Positions 1-12,341 of a DNA stretch of 64,000 bases are shown here, piece after piece; the stretch's first letter is position 1, and each line of letters begins with the position of its first letter. The stretch covers positions 3,768,108 to 3,832,107 of the forward strand of contig CM012955.1 of NCBI GenBank assembly GCA_000181795.3, given 5' to 3'. Under the pieces are notes generated by a model that was not told where the DNA came from, searched no databases, and saw only the letters and a list, made by a program, of their open reading frames with translations. The DNA is from Trichinella spiralis. Taxonomy: Eukaryota; Nematoda; Enoplea; Trichinellida; Trichinellidae. The position numbers and the translations under genes are program-made.

Positions 1-3000
1 CCGGGAAGGTTTATTCAAATTTCTCCAAAAAATTCACAATTCCGATGTTATTGAAAATTTACATAGCCTTTAATTGGCGCACAATTTATTGTTATAATCA
101 TAAAGTTATTTTACTATAAGCCGTGGTTTCTGAGAAGCATGGAATAAGTTTCACCGTACAAACTGCTGGATACCTTTGAAGATTCGAATAAATACCGTGC
201 ATGAGCCCAATAGTTTGAAATGAATTGTGAATTTATTTAATTACGTATGATTTGTAATGATTGTTTACCCTGGGGAACAGCGTATTGTACTAATTATGCA
301 AATCACCATTGCATCGTTGTTACTTAGGGATAGTAAATTCAAATAGGCATGCGTCTGGTATTAATCAGAAGTTGAGTACATGAAATAGATGGTAATCTGG
401 CCCGCCTTCCATGAAATGTTTGCTTTTTAGCAAAGTAAACACTTACAATGCTTACGCTTTTATTCGCAGAAATTAATGATTATTTAAGAGCAACAATTTC
501 AATAATTCAATTCTATTAATCGTAAAAAAAAGAAATAATTAGTGTAAATGTAACAGATTCGATGTCAAAAATGTTTCATGTGCACAGATTGGCAGTCTCT
601 GCTTCGGTTGAAAGAGAGATTCTGATGGGCAAATTCTCTTTGTATTAAGATTAGCAGCAAACAACTCTAGAGGCCATTTATTCCACAACTGCTGGGTAGT
701 TTCTTTTGAAATGCTAGAAAACAGTATATTTTGTCAATATAAAACTATAACGATCAAAAAAAGTCCAAATTTTGAAAACATATTTTTCGCCGATTTTCGC
801 AAAAACTACCAAGTCTAAAGCCCATGAAATTTTGCAATTTTCGATAAAAATTTTTTTTTCCAAAAATTAAGGCAACTAATTTATATCGGTAGAAAATTAT
901 TCTCTAACTGTTATAAAATTATACCGACAGCTTCTGATTGGGTACTTGTTGAGATATACGAAGAAGGTAAACTTAAAATAGGATTATAACAAAGTTGAAA
1001 TAAAAAGGGACTAAAAATATAAGTGAAATAAATGTAAATATCGAATGGTGTCATTAATTTTTACATCAAAACTATGAATTTTTTCACCCGTTAAAAAAAA
1101 TTTATTTTTATAAGAATTGTTCCTGATTTTCATTAAAGCAACAGAAACTTTCAAAATTTAAATTTTTTTTCACTGAATATTTTTGATTTATTACAATTCA
1201 GAGATATGAATTATCCAAAATTAATACATTAGAAATATATTTATATATACTTTATACACTGTAAAATTGTTGTCCAGCAAAAAGTGTTGAAAAGCCGTAC
1301 CCAGTAAACGTGCATTTGCATAACGTGCAGCGCAGTTTTTACACGTTACTCATGTCATGGTAATGGCGGTTAAGAAAGATAAGAAGCGCTGCTGTGAGAG
1401 GAAAATAAATACATTCAAGTTGAAAACAGTCCTCGCGTGGCGCTCACCTGCATGTCATGGCTGCATTCATCCTAAACACTACATTTGACTACATTTTGAG
1501 CAATTATTTTCAGTATGCTCTCAAAAGTAAAATGTAGAATGGGCATGGTTAAAATTTAAAAGGAATTGTATTTTAGCGAATTATAATAAATGGTGTTAAT
1601 TACTTGTGATAAGTGTACATGCATTCACAGAAAACTAATTCAGTACTTTCACATGTAATATTTCAAATATCAGCATGATGACATTATGTTGGTGAATTGA
1701 ATATTAAATATTTTTAACTACATTTTTAACCCAACTGAAATTAACTCGAAAAAAAATCAACGTACAAAAACAGATATGTTCTTATCGATGAAATGTATCT
1801 TTTGTTATGGGATAATATCAATGTAATTGCCCATTTAGAAAATATGAATACAGAAATAATGACAAAAATCATCAATAATTCATAGATTGTAAAATTCATA
1901 TACGATGAAAAACTCAAGCGTCACTAGTCGCAGAGCGTAAGCTTGCAATTGCAAACACTGAAGCGCCCATTCGACACGTTACTCACGCCATGACAATGCT
2001 CGCTAATTAAATTATAAGTATAACGCCTCGTTACCGATAACGCAACCATAACCGCAAAATTAATGCGCGTTATTTAACGTAACATTTAGCGGCCCATCTT
2101 TACTGCCTTCAACCTCGACACCAAATTTAACTTTATGTTGAAAAAATTATTTTCAATACCTTTCGAAATATTAAAATCAGTGCGAATATTGAAATTAAAT
2201 ATTAAAACAGGATATATCCGATTCATTTATAATTTAATGCAATAATTATGGTGCTCGATATTGCATTTACCAAAAACCAATTTGTTAAATTTACATCTAA
2301 TATTTCCAAAAATTCTAAAAACGGTATTATTTAAATATGCGGATGCATTTAATAGTTTTTATTTAAGGGTTTATTTGCAATACGCTTGCAATTTTTATTT
2401 TAAAATTCAGTTTACTGTTGTAATTGCACTTTAAAAATTCCCATTAATTAATATATTTTTAATAAAGTGATAGTATTATTCAGGAGGGCAGAATTTTATA
2501 AAACAGATTAATGGAGAAAAATATGAATCTCAGCACTATAAAACTGTTCGATCCAATGTAACAGAAGATAGATATGGGATTGATAAAGGCAAAATATACA
2601 CTGCATTACTAGCGCATCAACATAATCCTGAATGAGTAACAATAACATACTGCACCCAAAATAATATTTTTTCAGAAAGAAAACTTCTAGCACTGCTATT
2701 ATGTTGTTATATGAATCACATCATAGCAGAATAAATACTTATTAAGTGGCGTAACGTAATAAAATATAATAAATAACTAAAAGAATAACTTACAAATCAC
2801 CACAAAGCACTGTGCTATATCCACAAAGTCGCCGCATGTCGAACAAATTGACCTTTTCCTTCCTAATATATCTGTTAGTTTATTAATTGACCTGCAGCTG
2901 TTAGATGACTTATGATAATTTTAATTCTCTGCAAAATGCTACTTTGATTTCTATCCAAATATTTCATCATATTTGGTAACACAACGTAACAACAGTTGTT

Positions 3001-3339
3001 ATTTTGTGCAATAATCTGTAGTAAGAAATAATATAAATATAAATATAAATATAAATATGTAAGTATAAATATAAATTAAAAATTACAACATAAATGAAAC
3101 GTAAATATTGCTATTCGATATAATATAATAACACGTACATGAAAACATTTTTTAATACCTGCATTTTTTTAACTTACTGTAAAACACCGACTGATATTTT
3201 TTTGAATAATCATATTGGCTGTATATTCATCCTACAGCTGTGTATCTCGATATTGTGTTTTTCTTCGCGATCCTACTGTTGTTTTATTTGTTACTGAATT
3301 CCTTATTCCACTATTTTTTGGCGTTGGTAAAAAAGAATC
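1..3339. other. AT-rich intergenic DNA with diverged repeats
   Basis: No reading frame here looks coding on either strand; frames are short and low in complexity. Two segments near 1341-1365 and 1974-1998 are diverged direct copies (about 21 of 25 positions agree by eye). Near 2088-2105 the minus strand reads like a hAT transposon end, starting CAGTAAAGATGGGC. A short ATAAAT-type tandem array lies near 3031-3058, upstream of the first gene. Confidence 0.6.
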
Positions 3340-4298
3340 ATGTCCCGTAAAACGATAGCGGTTCCAAAAGAGATGTCAATTGATGAGCAATGCTGGCGTA
3401 GCGTTGTTCTCAAATTCAATATTCCTTCTTTAGAAAAATGTAATGAAGTGAAAGTTTGGCTTTCGAAAGCCTTGATAGCTGTCGACTGTTCTGCACACGT
3501 TATGGCGATTGCTTATTACACTAAATTTGTTGTTTTGAAAAAAGTCGACGACAGCTGGGACTTCGCTTATGAGAAAAATTTGTCTTCGACAATATCAGCT
3601 ATACGAATTTTATCGTCCAGCTATGATGTTTCACGTGGAGCATTGGCAACGAGCGAAAAGTTGACAAGTTTCTTTGATCGTATTTTTTTACTGGTTGGTC
3701 TTCAGGATGGAACCATGTCGGCTTTTAGTGTTTACCGTTCGAGTTGTTTGTTTTCTTTGACAATTAGCTTTTCAGCAGTTAAAAGTGTCGATTTGTGTGA
3801 CAAACATGTGACCGTTCTATGTCAAGACTATTTCATTACACTGGATCGCTGCAGGTGACTATGATTGAGATGCTCTGCTTCAAATAAATAATTAATTAAA
3901 TATATAGATTGATGGCGTTGGCAACTGCTGCTCTTTTGAAAACAGAAACTGACAGCAGCTGGAAGCCTGATTTCGATTCTATACTGTATGAAAAGTGGTG
4001 CATTCCAAAAATGGAATCAGTAAAGTCACTGGCTTGCCTTTGTTCAGTGCGGACAAATCCGTGGAAAACTTGTATAGCATCTGGAAATGCACTACCAAAT
4101 TACACTTTTATGGCAGTTGGCAAAGATCCACTAGTAACAATCTACAACTCTGCTGGCAAAGTTGGACAACACTACTACAATGTGTATTCTGCAGTCAGTA
4201 TCGCATTGAACACTTTGTATTTAACTTTTTCAAAGAAAAGACAATCAAACTTCTGGAATGAGGTTCTGCTTCGTAAACTTCCATCAGGTATTACAAGA

Positions 4299-4329
<31 letters not shown>

Positions 4330-5391
4330 CTTATATAAATTACAAACAATTCATTATTTTAATTATGAAACTTTTTATTCATTCAACATTTTTACAGCAA
4401 TATTATGCGCTGCAGAATTGCTTTCGATTGGTTTTAAATTAGAAGATTAATTATAAAATTGCTTTTGAATGAGTTTTAAACTTTTATAAATTATTACTCC
4501 ATTCGATATTTAAGAAATAAGTTTAACTGGAAATCATGAAAATGATGAAGTTTTAAATTTAGAAACGAAGTCTGTTAAAGGATAATTTTTTAAGAGATCG
4601 CTTACTTGTTGTATCTTTTTTATGAGGTCAGTACATTTACCCATTTTAAATCTTGCTCAAAATTTCCATTGATGTTACAGATTTTTGAAAATGATGGTGT
4701 GTGTGTGTGTTTTTATTTCAGAAATCGAAGCAAAATTGTCGTTGCCAGTTGTTTCGAATTCAGGTGAAAGAATATCAGTCGGACCAGGCAATTGTGGTTT
4801 AGCCGTCGTTTATGATTCCGGTCGTCGAATAATACTGCTTGATGTTCGTAATCATCTTGTATTACACGTGTGGAGCGGTTATCCGGATGCGCAGTTCGGT
4901 TGGCTTCCAGTTCACGATGAAGCATTAAACAGTAGTCACTTTATTTTGTTATTTGTAATTTTTGTACCAGCGAAGGGGAGGCTTGAATTTTGGCACTTAC
5001 AGAACTGTCGATTAATTGCAACAATGGCTGTCGATCCGCAAGGAACTTTGATTTCTGCCTCTCACACTGTTGCTTCGACTGATCAATTACCGTTGTGTTT
5101 TTTAAATATGTCTGGCAAATACTTCTTTCCTTATTTGCAGCCAGATATGTGCTGTAAAGAGAGATGTTGCTGATTTATTAAACTTTGGCAACCTTCACTG
5201 CGAACATTTATTTACTGCTTTCTGCAAATAGATCCATAATAAAAGTAAACATAAAGGACTGTCGATTTATTTACCAGAAATCCACTCGGCGTTCAATGTT
5301 TTCAGCTGAGAAAAGTTCAAACGCCATAATAAATGAATTTCTTCATTTTGATTCACCAGTTGATGAATGTCATCAACACGAGACTATTTAA
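3340..5391 (+). CDS. Rab3GAP2-like regulatory subunit, short form lacking the C-terminal part
   Basis: Four exons are proposed: 3340-3854, 3908-4287, 4722-5148 and 5232-5391. Phases are continuous and give 493 residues. The family is the non-catalytic subunit of the Rab3 GTPase-activating complex, which also acts as a Rab18 exchange factor in membrane traffic. The best match is in exon 3: GLAVVYDSGRRIILLDV followed by WSGYPDAQFGWLPVH resembles the family block GRVILLDV...WKGYRDAQIGW, and GRLEFWHLQ resembles the propeller strand GGLEVWSTQ. Exon 1 carries the N-terminal propeller blades. Known family members run about 1,000-1,400 residues, so roughly the last half to two thirds is missing. The last exon keeps a short IIKVNI stretch like the family's VKTVNVPF and then stops. 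The last donor (ATAT|GTGCTG) is weak; without that intron the frame stops at 5173. It may be a real short gene or a decaying pseudogene. Confidence 0.72.
4298..4329. repeat. TA microsatellite in intron 2
   Basis: A run of alternating TA with one CA interruption lies about 10 bases after the donor of intron 2 of the Rab3GAP2-like gene. A short GT run lies at 4696-4710 close to the acceptor of the same intron. Confidence 0.9.
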
Positions 5392-6130
5392 TCTCTTGCA
5401 TTAGCTCTTCTTGTTTAGCTTTCATGAGTTTTTCTGCCTTCTGCGCGTAGATTCGAACAAGATCTTCAAGGTGGAAAATCAGTGAATTGTAAATCTCCTT
5501 TTGTAGACTGTGCTCTTTTTTGCGCAACTTCACCTCGTGGTAACGCATAATTTCTCGAAGTTGATCATGGCAGCGGTTGTACAAAATTTTCGCATTCTTT
5601 GCCAACTGTTCCCGTTTCGCTTTCGACGGGCGTGGCAGGGGCACGTACAAAAATGCATTCTGCTGCTGAACGCCCACATCCAAACCGCTCTCCGCAATTG
5701 CCTTCATCACCGCTTTTACAGCTTGCGGCGTTGAAGACAAATTTATTATTGCCAAGTGTGGATTTTTCAACGTTACCTGGGCAATGTGGTTCAACGGTAC
5801 GGGCTCTTTTCCGTCAAATTCCACCGATAATGCTTCAAACGCCCGGATGTTGTTCTTCAACGACAACTGCTGCACGTATTGTTCGCGCAATTTTTCCACT
5901 TCGTTTTCCATTTCGCTCACGACGGCATGTTCGTCCAAGTATTTTTCCAATTCACCGCTGTCAAGTTTGACAATTCTCCGCTTGCTTTCGCCTTTGTTTC
6001 GTGAAAAAGCCCTCTCCGACTCAACAAGCGGGTACGATTTACGCATCCACAATGACAAGGTGGCATTTTTTGAAAAGCTGAAATTTCGAATCGCCTGACC
6101 AACCAAGTTCCTCCACGTCGTTCTAAGCAT
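5384..6130 (-). CDS. MRRF: mitochondrial ribosome recycling factor
   Basis: A single uninterrupted frame of 248 residues, near the roughly 260 of the human protein. The factor enters the post-termination mitoribosome and, with EF-G2, splits it so that it can start again. The first 60 or so residues (MLRTTWRNLVGQAIRNFSF...) are basic and hydroxylated, as expected of a matrix-targeting presequence. The rest is the RRF fold: a long first helix (MENEVEKLREQYVQQLSLKN), the beta domain with PVPLNHIAQVTLKNPHLAIINL, the block AVMKAIAESGLDVGVQ, the strand AFLYVPLPRPSKAKREQLAKNA and the closing basic helices with RCHDQLREIMRYHE. The stop lies inside the end of the converging Rab3GAP2-like gene (8-bp overlap). 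A 5' non-coding exon cannot be excluded. Confidence 0.93.
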   Translation of the reverse strand: MLRTTWRNLVGQAIRNFSFSKNATLSLWMRKSYPLVESERAFSRNKGESKRRIVKLDSGELEKYLDEHAVVSEMENEVEKLREQYVQQLSLKNNIRAFEALSVEFDGKEPVPLNHIAQVTLKNPHLAIINLSSTPQAVKAVMKAIAESGLDVGVQQQNAFLYVPLPRPSKAKREQLAKNAKILYNRCHDQLREIMRYHEVKLRKKEHSLQKEIYNSLIFHLEDLVRIYAQKAEKLMKAKQEELMQEIK

Positions 6131-7969
6131 TGGAGCTAAAAGAGCTGAACTGAAATGAACAAACAGATCTAAAACAGAACATATTAGTTTGAAATTAATT
6201 TAAAATCTGACAAGCGCAATGTACAATTAGGTCAAGAAACAGGCGAAAGATGGAAAAACGATTTTTTTAAACAATATACAACTGTTAATACATTTCAAAT
6301 ATGTCATACATGCAAGAGCAACATCAACAACGCCTTCAAATGCAAAACATTGTACATAATAATCATCAACTGTCAACAGTAACCCAATGAAAATAAATCA
6401 CCATCTTCAATTCAGTTCTTAAATATTGCTGCAAGTAATAAGTTAAAAACCACTTACATGATATTGAAAATGTTTCATACTGTTATTTCATATAACCAAT
6501 TATACCCTTAATTGCTACAAAAATACGCTTAATAATTATGGCATTTAAAAGTTACAAATTAAAAAACACTATCAACTGAACAACAAATGAGATATCAACA
6601 AAGCACGTTATGTACTAATGATCGCAAAACCAAAATGTGAAAAATATAAAAACAGCAAGAAACGTTATTATTCTATTATTATTATTATTATTATTATCCA
6701 ACAGATGCATAAATAAATAATATACATAAAACAACATGTACCTGACGTAAAATTAACCTCACTATTTTATTGAGCAAAACTGAAAATATACAGTATACGG
6801 ATAGAAAAAGAAAATAAAGATCAAATCTTACCAACACTTAATAAAATTCACAAATTGAAAATTCTCCATCTAAATAAAGAAACAGTTGTGCTTAAATAGC
6901 ATAAGTAAAAATAATACCAAAATCTGATGCTTTCATTTTCTTTAACAAAGTATAACTCATAATTTAAGTGTATTACCATATGTTAGCATTCAATTAAAGT
7001 CGCTTAAACAATTCTAAAATTAAATTAAATTAAATTAAAATTAAGAAATAACCTTCATTTCAGGTGAATTGGTTAAAACTTGAAATGTATGGCAACATTT
7101 TGAAAAGTTTATGCATAAGGCAAATCTGAAGATTTATCGAACAGTATATTATTTGTCGGAAATAAATATAAAAATACCACTGCTATTTCGTGGAGCATAT
7201 TAAGTGATTTATATCAACTTTTTCTATTATTTTCTGTTTATATTCATAAAATTTGCCTCTAAATTGATACATTCTAAAATTTTATAACTTAACAAACACT
7301 TAAAATTGAATACTATATCATACTTACATGTTTTTATTTGCTGTATGCTTACTGCTTGAAAATTTCTGACAATTAATTTACATTTTGATGCTCCACGCTC
7401 ACCTTAATAAATACAAATCATTTTACAATTTGCAAACGTAAATGAAATAGCATATGCATAATGATACAAAAGTATAAGTAACAGTTGCATGCAGATTGAA
7501 ATTCTTATTTCAAAAATAAACATACTTGAGGGCAATAATTTCAATATAATTAATCGACTGATTGAACAAGTTTTGAACAGTGATGAATAAACTACGCACT
7601 TTGCGAGAAAATATGCCTCAGTAAATTTATCTCAATTATCAAATCAAACAATACTTCCATTCACGCTGATAAAAATTACTCAACTAACAATGTATTATAT
7701 GAATTTTTCAAAAATGTAAAAGTATCATTTTTTCAAATTTCAGAAATCATTTCAGACTAAGTAAAATGTAATCAACAACAGATCAAATCATTTCTTCCAT
7801 TACTTTGCCCAATATAAGTTAAATCTGCACAATTTATCACTGTGCCATTATCAAATCATCGTAAAATCGAATCAGGATGTCTATAAAAGCTTACTTTAAA
7901 TTAGAAGAATTGCCTAAAATCTAGCTAAATTATCTAAAACATATTATTTTCTTAATAATCAGAAATCAA
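6131..7969. other. AT-rich intergenic spacer
   Basis: This lies between the start of MRRF and the stop of PDHA1, both on the minus strand, so it should hold the MRRF promoter and the PDHA1 3' UTR. I see no coding potential. An ATT trinucleotide array runs at about 6673-6697. No operator or RNA gene was recognised. Confidence 0.6.
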
Positions 7970-10133
7970 TCATATTTTCAGCACATCGTTGGTAAGAGTT
8001 TTTGGCAATACTGTAACTACATCTGCTGAAGTCCCTCTGAGAACCAAATCAGGTGTATCTTTGTATACATCAGTATACAACAGCTCTAGCGGTGGATCAA
8101 CATCTTTGAGAGCCTCTTCCAGAGCTTTCTCCACTTCCTTTCGAACTTGCTTTTCCAAATCCTGAAAAATAAATTCTATCCCATCCATATTTAGCAGAAA
8201 AACCACTCTTTATTAGGATACTTTCAGTTCTTCTTCTGTTGCCAAATTAGCTGATAACATTTTCTCACGAAAACTAGTAATCGGATCACGTAATTTCCGT
8301 ACCTTTTGTATTTCTTCTCTGGTTCGATAGCTGAATTGCAAAACAACAAATATTGAAATTAATCATCAATTAAATTAACCAAAAACTGTCTATCCATATA
8401 ATACCTTGTACCAGGATCACTCATGCTGTGCCCAAAGTAACGATAAGTCGCCATTTCCAGAACAACAGGCCCGTTTCCTTCGCGACAATATTCAGCAACC
8501 CACTTAGTTGCTTGACGCACTGCTAGAACGTCCATCGCATTCACCTAAAAAGACAAATAATAATAATAATAATAATCAACAGATATAATGCATACCCATA
8601 AACCAGGAACGTAGTCACCTCGGGTGTAATATTCAGTTGAAGCAGATGACCGTTCAACTGATGTCCCCATACCATATCCGTTGTTTTCGCAAACAAATAC
8701 GCATGGCAAGCGCCATAATTTCGCCATATTCAACGCTAAAACATTACAACATAAATTAAATCAACTACATAATGAAAGTTTAGATAGTTTTACTTGATAT
8801 AATGTATATGCTGAAAGATTTTAAATGCTTCATTTATAATTACTGCATTTCAGTTTTGTTAACACAAAGCAAACGTTAAAGATCATCAGTGATGCAATTA
8901 ATATGAAGAGAAAAGAAAAGCATACATTCATATAATTGGCCTTGATTGGATGCACCGTCTCCATAAAGACAAAATGATACCTTTTTTTCATCTCGATATT
9001 TATAAGCAAATGATATGCCAGTTCCAAGAGGTATCTAAGAACGATCAGTTCTGTAAAAAATACGAACAGATATAATTTTATGAAAGTATACCTGCGCGCC
9101 GACAATAGCACATCCACCATAAAAATGACTTTTCACATTGTACATATGCATAGAACCACCTTTTCCATGAACCGCACCAGTAACGCGCCCTGCAAATAAA
9201 ATAAAATAAAATTATGACTGAACAATGCAATTTACAACTGTGCATATTTGAACACGAGCTATTTATATTGCTACAATTTAATTATGCTAGTAAACAATAT
9301 TGATTAGCGTATTTAAAAATTTTTTCAATGAATTCCACTTCAATCATCAATTTTAATAACATTCAACAAAAGTTTGTAGCAAAAATAAAACAGTTGGACA
9401 ACATGTCAGCATAAATCATTGCAATCAATGCACTTGAAAGCTGAATCAAATGCATATGAAGATCAAAAATGCAGAAACAGCAGTGCTAAAAAGCAAGTGC
9501 CAATTTATGAAAAACAGAAACAGCAAGTATTAAGAAAAAACTGAAACCTTACCAGCTAATTCGGCGAAAACTTGCTTCAAAGTAATGCCAGACAAAAACG
9601 ACCATCCGTGGCATCGATAAGCTGTAATTATCGAGTCGTCTTCATTCATCGCAGCTTTCATACCAACAGCAACGGCTTCCTGAAAATGTTTCATCAATTT
9701 TCAATATTCACCAATTCATTTCAATCCACTTGTCCAGAATAAAGATGACAAAAGCCACGAATCTGTTTCTCTTTGTACATATTGCTGGCAGTTGTTTCCA
9801 TTCGACGCACCAGCAACATTTCGCGCAAATATTTCATGGCTTCATCTCTAGTAACTGTCACTTGCTGCGCAGGAGCGCTGTCAAGCTTGTGCGTTTTGAA
9901 AGGCTTAAAAAGAAGATTCAGCAGTTCAAAAATTGAATTTCCCCGCTTCATTTCAATATTCACCGTAATATCAAAAGCAGCTTCTGCCGCGGTGGAGAAA
10001 TTCATTCCACTGGAGCCACGAAAAATCTAAGGGCCAAAGCAAAAAATTTGGTTTTTTCAAACAGTAAATGAACAAGGTTATTGCTCACCAAAGCCGGCGA
10101 ATGAAAGCAACGGATCAAGTTGAAAACCGACAT
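7970..10133 (-). CDS. PDHA1: pyruvate dehydrogenase E1 component subunit alpha, mitochondrial
   Basis: Nine exons, read right to left: 10089-10133, 9730-10026, 9553-9679, 9092-9189, 8926-9034, 8596-8735, 8405-8544, 8222-8330 and 7970-8161. All junctions are GT-AG with continuous phase, giving 418 residues (human about 390). With E1 beta it decarboxylates pyruvate using thiamine diphosphate and hands the acetyl group to E2 in the matrix. The N-terminus [15 protein letters not shown] plus the next ~20 residues looks like a presequence. The ThDP/Mg motif runs from [10 protein letters not shown] to [13 protein letters not shown]. The substrate loop [11 protein letters not shown] and GKGGSMHMY are present. 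The kinase-regulated loop [16 protein letters not shown] keeps both serines of regulatory sites 1 and 2; the second serine codon is split by an intron (AG|C). Regulation by PDK and PDP phosphorylation is therefore inferred. Confidence 0.96.
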
Positions 10134-11086
10134 CGCCCCTGAAACAGCAAAACAGAATAAACGTAAAAACATTCATGCACACCGTTGTTAAAATCCACTT
10201 GAAATTGAATGCAATTTCTAGGAGGCTCAATGCAATTGATGAAGATAAATTAATTGCACATTATAACAATTGCAAAACTTGAGACATTGTACATGTGAAA
10301 AATAATTTTAAAAAGTTACTCTTGGTAAAAACTGAAATGCTTTTGCACGTAAAATTGAAATGTTGAATAACAATGGAACACAACTGCTAATTATAGAACA
10401 AGACTACCAACAAACAATATAGAATGCTACAGAATTGTTGAAAAACAAGTTCACATAATGTAGTAAGTTATACTATTTTGTCAGTACTAGATCACTTTGA
10501 TATTACAATATCAATCAAGGATATTTATTATATAAAAAAATAATAAAACTAACAATCAAATTACCAGATGAAAAATTAGATAAAATTGCTAAGTACTATA
10601 TCAGTAATTGAAAATTAAGTTCTTATTTAAAAAGCAATATTAAAAGAGAAAATTCACTAATTAAAATACATAATTTTAGGTAGAATAAATTAAGTCATCA
10701 CAAATTCCATTTAATGGTACATCATGATGTACACTTTCAGGCTGAATATTTCACTGAAATGATCTGACTGGTCAGATATGATCAGATAATAATGTAGCCT
10801 CTTTTCAGTGAATATATCATTTCTTGAAATTCCGTACTTTCACGGCTTTTTAAAATATAATTTGCTTGTATAAATTAAGCACTGCAACTTTTTGCATGCA
10901 TGTTTGCACTTTCTGCACTGCACTCTTCACTTAACTTCTCTCTTAACAAGGCCAATGGTTACCTCATTTGGCGTCGTGGTATGGTCAACATAGTATGCAC
11001 TGCTTTACAGCTTAGGTTTCGTTTATGATGATAGCGTCCGTCTTCACATAGGTGGCTCCCAAATCCAGAATAAACTGTTTTAAAAA
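10134..11086. other. intergenic spacer upstream of PDHA1
   Basis: AT-rich and non-coding by eye. It should include the PDHA1 promoter at its left end. A small imperfect palindrome around TGATCTGACTGGTCAGAT lies near 10756-10790. No other structure was seen. Confidence 0.55.
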
Positions 11087-11346
11087 TTAACCCTTCTCAG
11101 GTCAAGTGGGGTACATTTTGCACCTCACCGCTGTTTTTGGCAAATGTCTCTATCGCACTGCTTTGTTTTAGGCCTCATTTTTCTGTAGCTAAATTTTATA
11201 CAATTCTACACGATACGATTTTTTTCAAGCGCATATAATTATTAGATGAAGAATTATAGCGATTTTGTTGTTGGGGTCCATTTTATTCCCCACCTAATCT
11301 TCCGTGATCTGGACTTTTCACCAATATTTGGAAATTAAGTCACGTC

Positions 11347-12306
11347 TAGGGCATGGTTTTTAGTCGTTCGTTTAAAATTTTCGAATAACGAACAATACAA
11401 TTTATAAATCGCGATTAATCGAATAATTCAGTTAACTGAATTCATTTAGCTAAATGAGTTACTTCTTTTATTTCAGCTTTGCGTAAAATATGAAAGTAAT
11501 AAGCAAAGCATATCAATCGTTTCGTCTTTCAAAGACGATTGTAATTTTGTAACGAAAAGTCCAGCTGCGCTGAAACTTTGCTCAGCCCCACAGGATGTCG
11601 GTGGTCCAGTTATAAGTACATCATATAACTTTTGTAGTGCCTTTTGACGTTGTCCAACGGCTTCGAAGACAGCCATTTCGTTCTTGATAATTTTCATAAT
11701 ATCTTTGCCATGACAGCTATCCATCGGGTCACATTTAAAATACTTTCTTCTTCTGATCAATGTATCAAGTTGATCCGCTATACTTTTACTTATATCAGGA
11801 TCGCCTTCTTCGCAAGTTATCATCACCATTGTCGTCAATATATTTTGTTTCCTCCCACCTGGATTTTGAACATCCTATCAAACAGATCCCTCGCACTAGC
11901 CCTTATGTCTTGTTTATTTGGTCGGGTTAGTATGCAGTTTGAACTTGATGAGGAAATGTAGTTTGAAGGATTATCAAGGTAATACAATAAGACGCACAGA
12001 GATGCATTTCGCCATTCAGATTCCATTTATGAAACACTACAGAAAACTAACAACAAACGTACAAGCGGACTACCTCACTCATTACGCGCTGGACACCTCA
12101 AGCTAAGGAAAGCAGAAAACTTACAGTAACTCTGATATTTAAGTTAAATGTATACCATTGGAAATATGCAAACAATTTAAATTCATATAATTTTGACGGC
12201 AAAAAACGATAACGATTAATCGAATAAAAGCTAATAAATAATCACTAATTTTTTCCAGGACATTAATCGAATTAATCAATTAATCGGTTAATCGAACTAT
12301 ACTCTA
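11347..12306 (-). mobile_element. internally deleted hAT element nested in the piggyBac copy
   Basis: A 960-bp element flanked by a perfect 8-bp duplication GTCACGTC at 11339-11346 and 12307-12314, the hallmark length for hAT. Its ends are imperfect inverted repeats: TAGGGCATGGTT at the left and TAGAGTATAGTT on the reverse strand of the right end. The minus strand encodes the tail of a hAT transposase in two frames. One (about 12026-11840) reads TRPNKQDIRASARDLFDRMF. The other (11838-11473) carries the dimerisation motif PPTSCGAEQSFSAAGLFVTK and then TIDMLCLLLSYF. A frame change lies near 11840, and the DDE-bearing N-terminal part is missing, so it is a non-autonomous or dead derivative. Confidence 0.9.
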
Positions 12307-12341
12307 GTCACGTCACACTGGAAATTATGTCATAGCTATCC

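Noticed and set aside
5599-6098. Plus-strand open frames of up to 123 codons
   Set aside because: They are antisense shadows of MRRF, whose protein is clearly conserved in the minus frame.
10756-10790. Palindromic TGATCTGACTGGTCAGAT considered as an operator
   Set aside because: No basis for an operator in this eukaryotic context, and the match is short.
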